64,000 nt of DNA from JAWWPY01 sp963822825 (GCA_963822825.1 CAWGIW010000025.1:248001-312000); one strand, 5' to 3'. Shown: positions 23,336-32,191, counted from the stretch's first letter. Made by a program: numbers and translations. The notes: generated by a model not told the origin, from the letters alone.

Positions 23336-25468
23336 TCATTCCGGATAGCAGGTAGGGCCCGTGGTGTAGGTGCGGTTGCCGGGGGTGGTCCAGGTCATGA
23401 TGCCGGGCTGGATTTGGGTGACTGTCCAGCCGGGGGTTTGCTTGGTGGTGTGATCGTGCCTGCAAACCGGCCCGACGTTGCATTCGCAGGAACGTCCGCC
23501 CAGATGGTAGGGGACCGTATGATCCATGTCGCACCGGGTGGCGGCCCGGCGGCAGCCGGGACGGGAGCAGGTGGCCTGCCGTATCTGGATGAGGTGCCGC
23601 AGCGCGGGGCCGATCTGGTAGCCGCGAGTTTCCCGGGGATGGGTACAGTCCCGTGTCTGCAAGTGGGTGATCGTCAGCCCGCGAATCCACCCCAGATCAC
23701 CGGGGGGACCGGTGCTGTTGGCCGGACCGGCGCGGGGCCGACTGCCGGAACCAGCGGCCGGGCCGGGACGTGGCGGGGGGTGGGCACCGGGCCCGGTTTT
23801 GGCGCAGCCGTGGGCAACCGGCCGCCCGGCGGGGTCGGTGAGCGTGACGCACCACTGGTTGGCGGGGTGGGCGGCGAGCAGACCGGCCAGCGCCCGGGAG
23901 TCATCGGCGTCGAGAGGCCCGAACCCGGGGACGTCGCCGGGGGACTGGGACCAGCCGAGCCAGGTTGCCAGCGGCATTGTGAGGTTGACCGTGCCGCGCA
24001 AGGCAGGCAGCCCCGGCCCAGGCGTATTGCTGCCCGGCGCACCGCTACCAGGCGCGCCGCTACCGGGCGTGGCTTGGTCGGCTGGACCCGTGCCAGAGCC
24101 ACTGCCGGCGGGGCTCTCGTCACCCGGCGTGCCACTGCCTGCCGTGCCGCTGCCCGCCGTGCCGGTCTCGGGAGTTCCGGTAGCCGGAGTTCCCGTGCCG
24201 GCCGCCGTGCGTGTGAGCAGGGTCTCAGCGGACTGGCCGGACAGAAGGTGGAGGTAGACGCGGGCCCGAAGCAGGTCCATGGTGCCCTCAGCCCCGGCTC
24301 TCTTGATCGCCTCGGCCAGCGCGGTGAGGTTCTTGTCCGCGGCCAGCACGTCAGCGGGCGGCAGGTCTCGCCCGGACAGCCCCGCTGTCCCGGCGGGTTC
24401 GGTGAACGCCTGCACCCGCGCGTCCTTGAGCGCCTTCTCCTTGCGGCGTTTGGCGGCGGCGGGATCAGCAGCGATCACGGCGCGGCGGGCAGCGGCGCGT
24501 AGCTGGCTGGTGGTCTGCCCGGGTGCGTTCCCGATGATGCAAGCCTCTACCGCAGCCGCGTGCTCGTCGTCTAGGCCGGTGAGCTCGTCGGCGATTACTG
24601 CTGCCCGGCGCTCGTCAATCTGCCCGGCGCCCAGCGCCGCTCGCGCCAATGGCAGCCGGTTCAGGGACACGGCCAAGCCGAGGAGGTTTCCCGCGCTCCA
24701 GCGGGTCAGTGTCAGCGCCAAGGCGACCTCGTCATCGGCATGCTCGAACGGCCGCCAATCCCCGCTGGCCTGCCCTTCGGCCTCCCGGCGGGAGACCACG
24801 TTGGAAACCGCCGACAGTTTCAGGGCGGCCGCCCAGGCGCCCAGGCGCTCCGCGGCCTGCAGTACGCCGGTCAGTTCGTCGTCATCGAGACCGTCCAGGC
24901 CGTCCCGCCACACTCGGTCAGCCAACCCGGCCAGCACCGGGCCGGGCGGCATCACATCCGCTGCCCCGCCATGCGCGAAGACCATTCCCGCCACGGCGCG
25001 GCCCGCACCTGGGGTGGCGTGGTCGGCGGGTGTGTGGTCGCCTGGGACAGGGTCGGCAGGTGTGTGGTCGCCCCGGACAGGGTCGGCAGGTGTGTGGTCG
25101 CCCCGGACAGGGTCGGCAGGTGTGTGGTCGCCCCGGACAGGGTCGGCAGGTGTGTGGTCGCCCCGGACAGGGTCGGCAGGTGTGTGGTCGCCCCGGACAG
25201 GGTCGGCAGGTGTGTGGTCGCCCCGGACAGGGTCGGCAGGCGTGTGGTCGCCGGGGACCTGGCTGGACCGGGCGGCCGTCCACGGGCCGTCATGACCGCG
25301 CTCGGTGTCGCCAAGGTACTCGAGGTACTCCAGGGCCTCCCAGTCCGGTTCGTCCTCGGCGGGGAATGCGGCCATCTCCCAGGCCAGTACCTGATCCTGA
25401 TCCTCCGGGACAGGGCGGGAACTGTCGGGACCGGGGGACGGCAAGGGATCCTCGGGGCCTGCTGCCAC
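23336..25468 (-). CDS. DUF222 / HNH endonuclease-domain protein (13E12 family)
   Basis: 710 residues. After an acidic N-terminus comes an eight-fold 10-residue repeat around GDHTPADPVR (about residues 72-152). Then follows the helical DUF222 domain (ELTGVLQAAERLGAWAAALKLS ... ARAALGAGQIDERRAAVI), a Pro/Gly/Ser/Thr linker (about 430-500), and a C-terminal HNH: CSRPGCRRAATRCDMDHTVPYHLGG and CRHDHTTKQTPGW. This is the 13E12/REP-type family, present in several copies in many actinomycete genomes and often linked to mobile DNA. GTG start after GGGAGGTGACAG. Length exceeds the usual 400-550 because of repeats. Confidence 0.9.
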   Translation of the reverse strand: MAAGPEDPLPSPGPDSSRPVPEDQDQVLAWEMAAFPAEDEPDWEALEYLEYLGDTERGHDGPWTAARSSQVPGDHTPADPVRGDHTPADPVRGDHTPADPVRGDHTPADPVRGDHTPADPVRGDHTPADPVRGDHTPADPVPGDHTPADHATPGAGRAVAGMVFAHGGAADVMPPGPVLAGLADRVWRDGLDGLDDDELTGVLQAAERLGAWAAALKLSAVSNVVSRREAEGQASGDWRPFEHADDEVALALTLTRWSAGNLLGLAVSLNRLPLARAALGAGQIDERRAAVIADELTGLDDEHAAAVEACIIGNAPGQTTSQLRAAARRAVIAADPAAAKRRKEKALKDARVQAFTEPAGTAGLSGRDLPPADVLAADKNLTALAEAIKRAGAEGTMDLLRARVYLHLLSGQSAETLLTRTAAGTGTPATGTPETGTAGSGTAGSGTPGDESPAGSGSGTGPADQATPGSGAPGSGAPGSNTPGPGLPALRGTVNLTMPLATWLGWSQSPGDVPGFGPLDADDSRALAGLLAAHPANQWCVTLTDPAGRPVAHGCAKTGPGAHPPPRPGPAAGSGSRPRAGPANSTGPPGDLGWIRGLTITHLQTRDCTHPRETRGYQIGPALRHLIQIRQATCSRPGCRRAATRCDMDHTVPYHLGGRSCECNVGPVCRHDHTTKQTPGWTVTQIQPGIMTWTTPGNRTYTTGPTCYPE
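25020..25250. repeat. 30-bp in-frame tandem repeat inside the DUF222-HNH gene
   Basis: Eight near-identical units built on GGTCGGCAGGTGTGTGGTCG on the plus strand, encoding GDHTPADPVR on the minus strand. The near-perfect identity of inner units indicates recent expansion. There are no spacers, so it is not a CRISPR array. Confidence 0.95.
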
Positions 25469-25506
25469 CTGTCACCTCCCGCCTCGCAGTAGCGGAGTGC
25501 TCGATA

Positions 25507-25535
25507 ATAGTATCGCCTTATGTAGCGATAGTCAA
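25507..25535 (-). promoter_or_regulatory. promoter of the DUF222-HNH gene in an AT-rich island
   Basis: On the minus strand, -35 TTGACT (25535-25530), 17-bp spacer, -10 TACTAT (25512-25507). Overlapping inverted repeats TATCGC-N8-GCGATA and CGATA-N4-TATCG cover the same bases, so a regulator probably acts here. The stretch 25495-25560 is strikingly AT-rich for this genome. Confidence 0.7.
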
Positions 25536-25847
25536 CCTTATCTAGAAATCTTGATCGAATACTGAAGGTCTCCGGCGAAAAGCTCCCGCACGGCGTCGCC
25601 GGAGCGTCGCTGGCCTCAGCCCCCCACGGGAATCTGCCTCGCCTGCGCCCACGGATCCGGCTGGGCTGGCGGGCGCGCGGATCTAGCGGCGAGTCTCGCC
25701 ACACCCTCGGACACTTGGCCGGGACAGAGCGCCGTCGTGCCAGGCGGCAACCGCCTGCGCGCAGAGCGAACGACGCTATCTCGTCCTGCGGTCCCTCAAT
25801 ACGCTGCCATCAGATCAGCGGACGACGGTTGGCGTTGGAGGCAGGAC

Positions 25848-26242
25848 GTGACCTCATCGGCAGAAGATCCGGATATGGCCATGGTGCTCAACGCCTACGC
25901 CGCCTATGCCAGCGGTGACATCGACGGCGCCATAGCCGGACTCCACCCGGACGTCGAGTGGATCGAGCCGGATGAGTTTCCCAGCGGAGGCCGCCGTCAG
26001 GGCGGGCCGCAGTTGCCGAGTACTTGCGCAGGGCCCGGGAAATGTGGGCGGAACTTGTCTCGGAAACATCTGCCATCCGGCGGGGCGACGACATCGTGAT
26101 CATTCACCACGTCTCCGGCCGCCTGATCGATGGCAGCACCCACGAAATCACGGTCGCGGACGTCTTCACCGTGCGCGACGGCTTGGTGGTGCGGATGAGG
26201 GCACACGCGGACCCAGCGGAGGTCCTGGACGCCGGCTCCTGA
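25848..26242 (+). pseudogene. SnoaL/NTF2-like protein with a frameshift
   Basis: The GTG at 25848 has GGAGG in good position. The first half, MVLNAYAAYASGDIDGAIA then LHPDVEWIEPDEFPSGG, is the start of a SnoaL-like cone fold. After RRQG the frame shifts. The rest, AAVAEYLRRAREMW ... IIHHVSGRLIDGSTHEITVADVFTVRDGLVVRM, is in another frame to 26242. One added base in CAGGGCGGGCC (about 26003-26010) restores RQGRAAVAEYL. The protein would be about 131 residues, the normal size. It is a pseudogene or an indel error. The ligand or reaction is unknown. Confidence 0.78.
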
Positions 26243-26303
26243 CCGCCCGGGGCACCGGCCGGGGGAGACCGCGGCCCGGGACCGCCCGGGGGGACACTGG
26301 AGC

Positions 26304-27332
26304 GTGAACCGGTGGGTGCTGCACGTCGACCTCGACCAGTTCATCGCGGCTGTCGAGGTGTTGCGCCGCCCGGAACTGCGCGGCCGCCCGGTGGTGGTCG
26401 GGGGTGACGGCGATCCGGCCAAGCGCGGCGTGGTCAGCACCGCTTCCTATGAGGCCCGCGCCTGCGGCGTGCATTCCGGTCTCCCGCTGCGAACCGCCGC
26501 GCGGCGCTGCCCGGATGCCGTGTTCCTGCCCGTGGACCGGGAGGTGTACGAGGCGGCTTCCGCGGTCGTGATGGAGACGCTCCGGGAGTCCGGCGCCACG
26601 GTGGAGGTGGCCGGCTGGGACGAGGCATTCCTGGCTATCGACAGTGATGACCCCGAGGCGGCCGCCCGCCAGATCCAGCAGCGTGTCCACGCCGCAACGC
26701 ACCTGGACTGCACGGTCGGCATCGGGCAGAACAAGCTGCAGGCCAAGCTCGCGACCGGCTTCGGCAAGCCCGCTGGCATCTTCCGGCTGACCCACCAGAA
26801 CTGGTTCGAGGTACTCGGCGACCAGCCGACCGATGCGTTGTGGGGCATCGGGTCCAAAACCGCGAAACGGCTCACCGCACTGGGCATCAACAGCGTCACG
26901 GAACTCGCCGCCGCCGATCCGCGCGCCCTCGCGGAGCACCTGGGCCCGGTGAACGGGCCGTGGCTGGTCTTGGTCGCCCGCGGCCGGAACCACTCGCCGG
27001 TGACCGACACTCCGTACCGCGCCCGCTCCCGCAGCCGGGAGACCACCTTCCAGCAGGACATCGGGGACTGGCAGGCCGTCCGTGGCGAGGTCACCCGCCT
27101 GGCCACCCTGGTCGCCGCCGACATCGCCGCCGAGGAACGGGCGGCCGTCCGCGTCGTCGTGAAGGTCCGGTACGCGCCCTTCTTTACCCGCACCCACGGC
27201 CGCTCGCTCGCTGAGCCCACCACCGACGCGGCCGCGATCGAGCAGGCCGCGCTCACCGCCCTCGATCTCTTTACCGAACGGCGGCCGGTCCGGCTGCTGG
27301 GGGTCCGGGCCGAATTTGACCCGGCGGCCTAG
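26304..27332 (+). CDS. dinB: Y-family DNA polymerase (DinB / Pol IV type)
   Basis: 342 residues. The palm begins HVDLDQFIAAVE (D9 with the DxD-like turn) and the second catalytic pair is D106-E107 in GWDEAFLAID. The finger motif YEARACGVHSGLP fits Pol IV. The thumb HhH WGIGSKTAKRLTALGI and the little-finger start SRSRETTFQQD follow. It copies damaged DNA with low fidelity. The C-terminus stops at VRLLGVRAEF without an evident QxxLF clamp-binding peptide, as in some shorter actinobacterial DinB paralogues. GTG start. It stands alone, with no LexA box recognised. Confidence 0.9.
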   Translation: MNRWVLHVDLDQFIAAVEVLRRPELRGRPVVVGGDGDPAKRGVVSTASYEARACGVHSGLPLRTAARRCPDAVFLPVDREVYEAASAVVMETLRESGATVEVAGWDEAFLAIDSDDPEAAARQIQQRVHAATHLDCTVGIGQNKLQAKLATGFGKPAGIFRLTHQNWFEVLGDQPTDALWGIGSKTAKRLTALGINSVTELAAADPRALAEHLGPVNGPWLVLVARGRNHSPVTDTPYRARSRSRETTFQQDIGDWQAVRGEVTRLATLVAADIAAEERAAVRVVVKVRYAPFFTRTHGRSLAEPTTDAAAIEQAALTALDLFTERRPVRLLGVRAEFDPAA

Positions 27333-27470
27333 GCAGGCCGCATCCGAGCGGTCACGCCATTGCCCACGCCGAGGACCTTGCTATTTCGCCGGCTGGTCAC
27401 GTTATGTTCCTTCTAAGGGCCGCCCGACGAGTGCGCCCGGTGAGTACGCCCGGCGCGTAGGGGGGTACGG

Positions 27471-28727
27471 ATGCCGCACGGAACATTAGGCCTGAGCATT
27501 ACCCTCGTCACGGCGTGCATTTCGGCGGCATTCTTTCTCCTGCTGCGCTGCGAGGGCAAAGGGCCGGCGTTCGGCCCGCGCAGCCGGTGGTGGGCGCTGT
27601 CGGTCGTTATCCTCACCGGCGCGCTGTCCACGGCGGTGGCGCTCGTCACCCTGCTTGTGGTGCACCGCCTGCCCTCGGCCTTCATCAGCCTCGGCATCCT
27701 CGCGCCCAGCGGGCTGTGGCTCGGCCAGATACGCCCGGACACCGGAGAGCGGCGCAACCTCTACCGTGACGCTTCGACGCTGTGGCTCACCTGGTTACTG
27801 GCCAGGATGCAGGAGGGCATGGCCGAGGACCGGATGGAATGGTGCGAGGCGCACGCCGACCCGGCATGGGGAACCCACGACCTGATCATGGCGGCCCGCT
27901 TTTACCATGACTACCTCCACGAGCGGCTTTCAGCCGAGGAGCGCAGGCGGTACCGAATCAACGCGTTGATGCGGAATATCGAACTGAGGCTTGACGTGGC
28001 CCGGCTTATCGATGGCCGAGCCGGGCGCACCAAGATAATCGCCGCGCTGAACACGTCGCGGCTGTCGCAGGAGGCTCGGTACCGGCGGAGTGTCGACGAG
28101 CCTGCCCTGCTGGGCAGCCGGCTCCGGCACGACGGGCGACGGGACCTGGGCCGCCTGCTCGGCGTGGCCTACAACAGCGGCTTCCGCCAGGCTGGAGCCG
28201 TACGTGCCCGCCGCGCGGACACCGCCGCGGGACGAGCGGGCCGGATCGCAGCGATCGCATCCGTGATGGCCCACGGCGGTACTACACGCCGTCTCCGCCG
28301 AGCGCCGTCGGCTCATCGGCCGCATACCCATCGGCCGCATACCCATCGACCGGGGACTCATCACCGGGGGACCCGTCGAACGGGATGCAGGGACACCTCA
28401 AGCTCGGCGCCGAGAGCGTCAACCACCCCGGAGAGCGTGCGCAGGGTCAGGTTCTCCTCGGCCGACAAGATCTGGCTGACCCGGCCGGCCGAAACACCCA
28501 TGGACTGGGCGAGGTCGGCACGCGAGATCTTGTGCTCGCTCATGTACCAGGTCACCTCGTCGACGAAGGCACGGGCGAGAGCAGCGCGCTCCCCCTGGTG
28601 GCCATCGCGCTCCGCAAGTCGTGCCGCACGTCGTCGGACCACCGTGATCTCCTTCGGGAGGTACCCCGCTGGATTTATGTTAGCTCTGCCTAAACGTTTA
28701 GGCAAGCCTAAACTTCTCGGGGATTGA
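27471..28727 (+). CDS. hypothetical membrane protein with run-on C-terminus
   Basis: The credible part is residues 1 to about 275. It has three N-terminal membrane helices (LSITLVTACISAAFFLLL, WALSVVILTGALSTAVALVTLLVV, FISLGILAPSGLWLG) and then a charged helical cytoplasmic domain (MAEDRMEWCEAHADPAW, YLHERLSAEERRRYRINALMRNIELRLDVARLI). From about 28310 it runs through a 15-bp repeat (HRPHTHRPHTHRPGT) and then antisense through the whole XRE gene and its operator to a stop at 28727. The original stop seems to have been lost near the repeat. Function unknown. Confidence 0.6.
   Translation: MPHGTLGLSITLVTACISAAFFLLLRCEGKGPAFGPRSRWWALSVVILTGALSTAVALVTLLVVHRLPSAFISLGILAPSGLWLGQIRPDTGERRNLYRDASTLWLTWLLARMQEGMAEDRMEWCEAHADPAWGTHDLIMAARFYHDYLHERLSAEERRRYRINALMRNIELRLDVARLIDGRAGRTKIIAALNTSRLSQEARYRRSVDEPALLGSRLRHDGRRDLGRLLGVAYNSGFRQAGAVRARRADTAAGRAGRIAAIASVMAHGGTTRRLRRAPSAHRPHTHRPHTHRPGTHHRGTRRTGCRDTSSSAPRASTTPESVRRVRFSSADKIWLTRPAETPMDWARSAREILCSLMYQVTSSTKARARAARSPWWPSRSASRAARRRTTVISFGRYPAGFMLALPKRLGKPKLLGD
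28361..28642 (-). CDS. XRE-family (HigA-like) HTH regulator
   Basis: About 93 residues from the GTG at 28642, which follows GAAGGAG by 6 nt. The helix-turn-helix is KISRADLAQSMGVSAGRVSQILSAEENLTLRTLSGVVDALG, as in HigA-type antitoxins and small Xre repressors. The frame extends upstream, but that part would translate the operator, so the GTG start is preferred. A perfect 16-bp palindrome overlaps its promoter, so autoregulation is likely. No HigB-like toxin gene is adjacent, so an antitoxin role is only a possibility. Confidence 0.85.
   Translation of the reverse strand: MVRRRAARLAERDGHQGERAALARAFVDEVTWYMSEHKISRADLAQSMGVSAGRVSQILSAEENLTLRTLSGVVDALGAELEVSLHPVRRVPR
28677..28713 (-). promoter_or_regulatory. 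promoter and operator of the XRE gene
   Basis: Minus strand: -35 TTGCCT (28705-28700), 17-bp spacer, -10 TAACAT (28682-28677). The palindrome GCCTAAACGTTTAGGC (28688-28703) overlaps the -35, and an extra half-site GCCTAAAC is at 28706-28713. Placement is right for repression. Confidence 0.8.
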
Positions 28728-29312
28728 GCCGGTGCCGGGGGCGCCACGGCGATCGTGCCTGACTCCGGGCGCGCCACCGCGATCGTGCCTGACTCCGGTG
28801 ACGTCATACAGGTGGTGAACCGGATCGTGGACCAGATACCGCGCGAACGACTCGATCGTGAACTGCGCCCCGTCGCTGCGACTGCCGGTCCGCAGCCATT
28901 GATCCGCGGAAAGCCCCTCGAAGCGTTCCGCGATCACGTCGGCGGCCTCGCGCAGGCCGGCCGCCACCACGGCGGGATCCTGCTCCGCATAACGGTCGGC
29001 GATGGCCGTTGCGTCCTGGTCCCAGTCGGGGTAGCGCGGCCCGTCGAGCATGAGCATCAGCCGGAGCCGCTCGTCATACAGCCAGAGCACATCGCAGACA
29101 TGGCAGCCGTACTCCAGCGCCGACCATACCCCCGGTGACGGGCGGCGCCGCATATCCCCGGGGCCGGCCAGCACACCCAGCCAGGCGGCCGCGTTGACCC
29201 GGATCATCCCGGCGATGGCTTCGCGCGGGAAGCTCTGCGTGTCCAGTCCGCATTCCGGGCACGGGCGTTTCAGCACCCACGTCCAGTCCTTGGTATCTGG
29301 CACGATCGTCAC
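28698..29312 (-). CDS. DinB-fold (mycothiol-type) protein with repeated tail
   Basis: About 204 residues from the GTG at 29312; TATGGT lies 8 nt before it, so it may be leaderless. Motifs are RPCPECGLDTQSFPREAIA (a CxxC usual in this subgroup), SPGVWSALEYGCHVCDVL (first metal His), and SFARYLVHDPVHHLYDV (the HxxxHH second metal site). The DinB/DUF664 fold includes mycothiol transferases. After YDVTG, where the family normally ends, a duplicated 11-residue unit (VRHDRGGAPG) extends the frame until it stops inside the XRE operator. The tail is probably an accident of repeat expansion. Confidence 0.82.
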   Translation of the reverse strand: MTIVPDTKDWTWVLKRPCPECGLDTQSFPREAIAGMIRVNAAAWLGVLAGPGDMRRRPSPGVWSALEYGCHVCDVLWLYDERLRLMLMLDGPRYPDWDQDATAIADRYAEQDPAVVAAGLREAADVIAERFEGLSADQWLRTGSRSDGAQFTIESFARYLVHDPVHHLYDVTGVRHDRGGAPGVRHDRRGAPGTGSIPEKFRLA

Positions 29313-29468
29313 AACTCGTAACCATACCGCCGGACCCAGTAGCGCCCGGGAAACTCGGCGCATCCGTTCATTTCCGCCCATCGGCGCGCGTGCCGTCTCA
29401 GGCCCGTCGAGGTGACATGCGCGGGTAAAGAGCACGCTCAACAGCACACCGATGCGGTACCTGTTTCA

Positions 29469-29800
29469 TACGATGAGGCCGTATGCGGCGATGACGGACT
29501 GGGTGGCTCGCTGTCCAGCGTGCGGTACGAGGCGGAGCCCGCGGTCGAGATCGAGGCCGTCGTGTGCAGCCACGGTCATTTTGACCATACGACGGGTCTG
29601 GACGGGCTGATCAGAATTTGGGCTCAACGAACCTGCCCGTCCTGATTCACCCGCACTTCTGGCGCCGTCAGCGGCTGGGCCTCCCGGGCCGTGAGCCGCG
29701 GGAGATCCCGACGACGAGCCGCCGGGCCTTGACGAAGGCGGGCGGTGGGAACCAGCTTCCATCTCTGACGCACGGGCCCTTTGCTGCGCAGGCCCGGGGA
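29469..29800 (+). pseudogene. metallo-beta-lactamase-fold hydrolase remnant
   Basis: The metal motif is intact in one frame: VEIEAVVCSHGHFDHTTGL (HxHxDH at about 29571-29590). It continues DGLIRIWAQ and then breaks. The following NLPVLIHPHFWRRQRLGLPGREP and PTTSRRALTKAG are in a different frame from about 29618. The N-terminal strands and the C-terminal half of the domain are missing, so this is a deleted, frameshifted relic of an MBL-fold enzyme of the dihydropterin-RFAP-synthase-like group. Confidence 0.65.
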
Positions 29801-29814
29801 TCGGCAGCGCGTGG

Positions 29815-30348
29815 TCATGAGCCCGGGCCCGTTTCGGTCACGGTGTCGGGTGCCGCCCCGCCGACCTGCCGGTAGAGGCCGAGCAGCATTCCGTAACGAG
29901 GCTGGCCTTCCGCGGCTTCCGCGGTGTGGTGGGCGAGTTCGGTGAGCACCGCGACGATGTGCTCGGCTTGGGCCTGGGTCAGCCTGATGGTGCGCAGGAC
30001 GAGAAAGGGGTCCGGCGCCGCCGAGGCGATCTCCTCGGCGATCGCGCGGAACGTGGCCGGCAGGAGCCCGGCAGAATGCTCGTCAGCGACGTGCAGGATG
30101 CGGGCGGCACGCTGGTAGTACTGCTCGGTCCCGCCGCGCACCTGTCGGGCCCCGGCAGGCCTGACCAGGCCCGCTTCGCGGAGCACCTTGAGGTGATGGG
30201 CGATGTTGCCCTTGTGGCTGCCGATGGTGGCGGCGAGCTGGCTGACGGTCGCCGGCTCGCCCAGGGCGAAGAGCAGCCGCTGGCGGGTGGGGTGGGCGAG
30301 CGCCTTGAAGTGCTCCGGGGAATGCACGTTCATCTGGTCGTCGGCCAT
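29815..30348 (-). CDS. ArsR-like HTH regulator
   Basis: 177 residues from MADDQMNVHSPEHFKALAHP. The HTH is PTRQRLLFALGEPATVSQLAATIGSHKGNIAHHLKVLREAGLV, followed by a wing with ARQVRGGTEQYY and a helical C-terminal domain (TQAQAEHIVAVLTELAHH) found in ArsR proteins of about 180-200 residues. No metal-binding cysteines are seen, so it is not a classic metal sensor. It is divergent from the S41 peptidase gene. The shared 58-bp region contains GTCAAAG and CTTTGTC in inverted order, a likely operator. Confidence 0.87.
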   Translation of the reverse strand: MADDQMNVHSPEHFKALAHPTRQRLLFALGEPATVSQLAATIGSHKGNIAHHLKVLREAGLVRPAGARQVRGGTEQYYQRAARILHVADEHSAGLLPATFRAIAEEIASAAPDPFLVLRTIRLTQAQAEHIVAVLTELAHHTAEAAEGQPRYGMLLGLYRQVGGAAPDTVTETGPGS

Positions 30349-30406
30349 ACGTTTAAGAGTCAAAGAGTCTTGACGCTTTGTCAACCCTAATGCTTTCCTG
30401 TGTGCC

Positions 30407-31375
30407 ATGGACGCAAACGAGGTGACCAGGGTGGTCGAGGACGTCATCGGGCTGGTCGGCGAGCACTATGTCAACCCCGCCGCCGCGCCGAGGATCTCGG
30501 AGGTGGTGGCGGTCGCGCTGGCCGGCGGCCGTTATCGCGCGGACGAGAGGTCGCTGGCCGAGGCGGTGACCGCGGACCTGCAGTCAGTGAACGGGGACAA
30601 GCATCTCCGGCTGATGTACCACGCGGACCCGCTCGCCGGGCAGGCGCAGGGCGATGACGCCGCCGAATGGGCGGCGATGGCCCGCTGGGCCGGGCAGACC
30701 TGTGGCGGCGTCGCCGGGCTGGAGCGGCGGCCGGGGAATGTGGGGTTCCTGAGCATCGAGCCCGTCCTGTTCCCGGCGGCGATCAGCGGCGAGGCCATCG
30801 CGGCCGCGATGAGCCTGGTCGCGGCCACCGAAGCGCTCATCATCGACCTGCGGCGCTGCATCGGCGGAGAGCCGACGATGGCGGCCTTCCTGTGCAGTTA
30901 CCTGCACGGCCCGGAGCCCGTCGAGCTGACCGGTCTGTACGAACGCGCGACCGGCCGCGTCCGGCAGTTCTGGACACTGCCGTTCGTACCCGGAAACCGG
31001 TTCGGCGCCACCAAGCCGGTGTACGTGCTGACCAGCGGCATGACCTTTTCAGGAGGCGAGCAGGTCAGCTACGACCTGCAGCAACTCGGCCGGGCCACGG
31101 TCATCGGCGAGCGGACCAGAGGCGGCGCGCACGCCCGCGAAGGTTTCCGGGTACATCCTCACCTCGAGGCGACCATCTCGGTGGCGCGCGCGGTCAACCC
31201 GGCCACGGGGGGCAACTGGGAGGGAACCGGCATCGTCCCCGACATCGAGGTCCCGGCCAGCCACGCTCGTGACCGCGCCTACCGGCTGGCCCTGGAACAT
31301 GTGCTCACGCTGGCCGGCCCGATGGCAGCCGAAGCCCAGGAAGCCCTCGCTGAACTGCCCGCCACCGCCGGCTGA
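30407..31375 (+). CDS. S41-family (tail-specific/IRBP-like) peptidase
   Basis: 322 residues without a signal peptide. The N-terminal helical domain (VVEDVIGLVGEHYVNPAAAPRI) is typical of the IRBP-like subgroup. The catalytic core has LIIDLRRCIGGEP, then YVLTSGMTFSGGEQVSYDLQ (Ser nucleophile region) and GERTRGGAH (Lys/Arg region), ending TGIVPDIEVPA. It is probably a cytosolic or membrane-near protease, or an inactive relative. It is divergent from the ArsR-like regulator, which may control it. Confidence 0.85.
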   Translation: MDANEVTRVVEDVIGLVGEHYVNPAAAPRISEVVAVALAGGRYRADERSLAEAVTADLQSVNGDKHLRLMYHADPLAGQAQGDDAAEWAAMARWAGQTCGGVAGLERRPGNVGFLSIEPVLFPAAISGEAIAAAMSLVAATEALIIDLRRCIGGEPTMAAFLCSYLHGPEPVELTGLYERATGRVRQFWTLPFVPGNRFGATKPVYVLTSGMTFSGGEQVSYDLQQLGRATVIGERTRGGAHAREGFRVHPHLEATISVARAVNPATGGNWEGTGIVPDIEVPASHARDRAYRLALEHVLTLAGPMAAEAQEALAELPATAG

Positions 31376-31379
31376 CCGC

Positions 31380-31997
31380 TCAGGGGGTCAGCGTGTCCTG
31401 CCCCTCGGACAGGGCGCCGGCGAAGAAATGGCGCGCCGTGTCGATGAGGTCGTCCAGCGGCGGCCACCACGGGCCGTGCGGCAGGGACCGGAGGGCATCG
31501 AGGACCCTGGCCGCCTGCTGCGGCGCGTCCGCCGTCACGACGGCGGCGACACGGCGCGGGCGGGCTGCCCGCAGCGGTCCGAGGTAGAAGTCGGGACGGG
31601 CGTCGGCGGTCACGGTGCCCCCTGTCACGGGGCCTGCGGCCACGGGGCTGGTGAGGGCCAGGTAATAGTCGGGGAGCTCAAATCGGCCCGCTCGCCATGC
31701 GGCCAGCGCCTCCGCGGCCTGCTCCTCGAACCCGGCCGCCCCGCGCGGCCCGTGCGACAGATCCCACATCGCCTGCCACTGCGTGGCTACCGCCGCCAGC
31801 GGATCGGCAGGCACGAGGACATACGGCGCGATCCCGCGTGACGCTTGGCGAAGGGCCCGGGCTGCCGCCTCGAAGCCGTCCGTCTCGCCCTGCGGCGGCC
31901 GGGCCACGGAGATGTTCGGGAACCGGGCCACCTCGTCAAGGAGCGTCTCCTGGACCTCGCCGACCACAACGATCACGGTCGAGGATTCACGCCGCAT
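31380..31997 (-). CDS. hypothetical protein, 205 residues
   Basis: It begins MRRESSTVIVVVGEVQETLLDEV. It is a mixed alpha/beta sequence with Ala-rich helices (FEAAARALRQASRGIAPYVLVPADPLAAVATQW) and a conserved-looking end (LPHGPWWPPLDDLIDTARHFF). No motif or family is recognised. TATCAT lies 7 nt upstream of the ATG on the minus strand, so it is probably leaderless. It is convergent with the S41 peptidase gene, 4 bp apart. Confidence 0.65.
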   Translation of the reverse strand: MRRESSTVIVVVGEVQETLLDEVARFPNISVARPPQGETDGFEAAARALRQASRGIAPYVLVPADPLAAVATQWQAMWDLSHGPRGAAGFEEQAAEALAAWRAGRFELPDYYLALTSPVAAGPVTGGTVTADARPDFYLGPLRAARPRRVAAVVTADAPQQAARVLDALRSLPHGPWWPPLDDLIDTARHFFAGALSEGQDTLTP

Positions 31998-32191
31998 CTG
32001 CCCGATGATAGGCCGGTGGGTCAGTCCGGTCTGATGGCGGTGGAAGGCGACGCTGAGACGCCCGGACGGCAGGGACCATCGTCTCGCCGGTCCAGGCGAA
32101 CGTCCCGGCCATGTACGCCCGCCTAGGCCTGGCTGCCTTGTGGGAGGATCTTGGCGCGGGCCGTGACCCTTTTACCTCACCCGGGGGACGA

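Noticed and set aside
25020..25250. CRISPR array
   Set aside because: Units are contiguous 30-bp coding repeats without spacers, in frame with a DUF222-HNH gene; no cas genes.
28361..29312. HigBA-type toxin-antitoxin pair
   Set aside because: The XRE protein resembles HigA, but the neighbour is a DinB-fold protein with metal-site histidines, not a RelE/HigB toxin.
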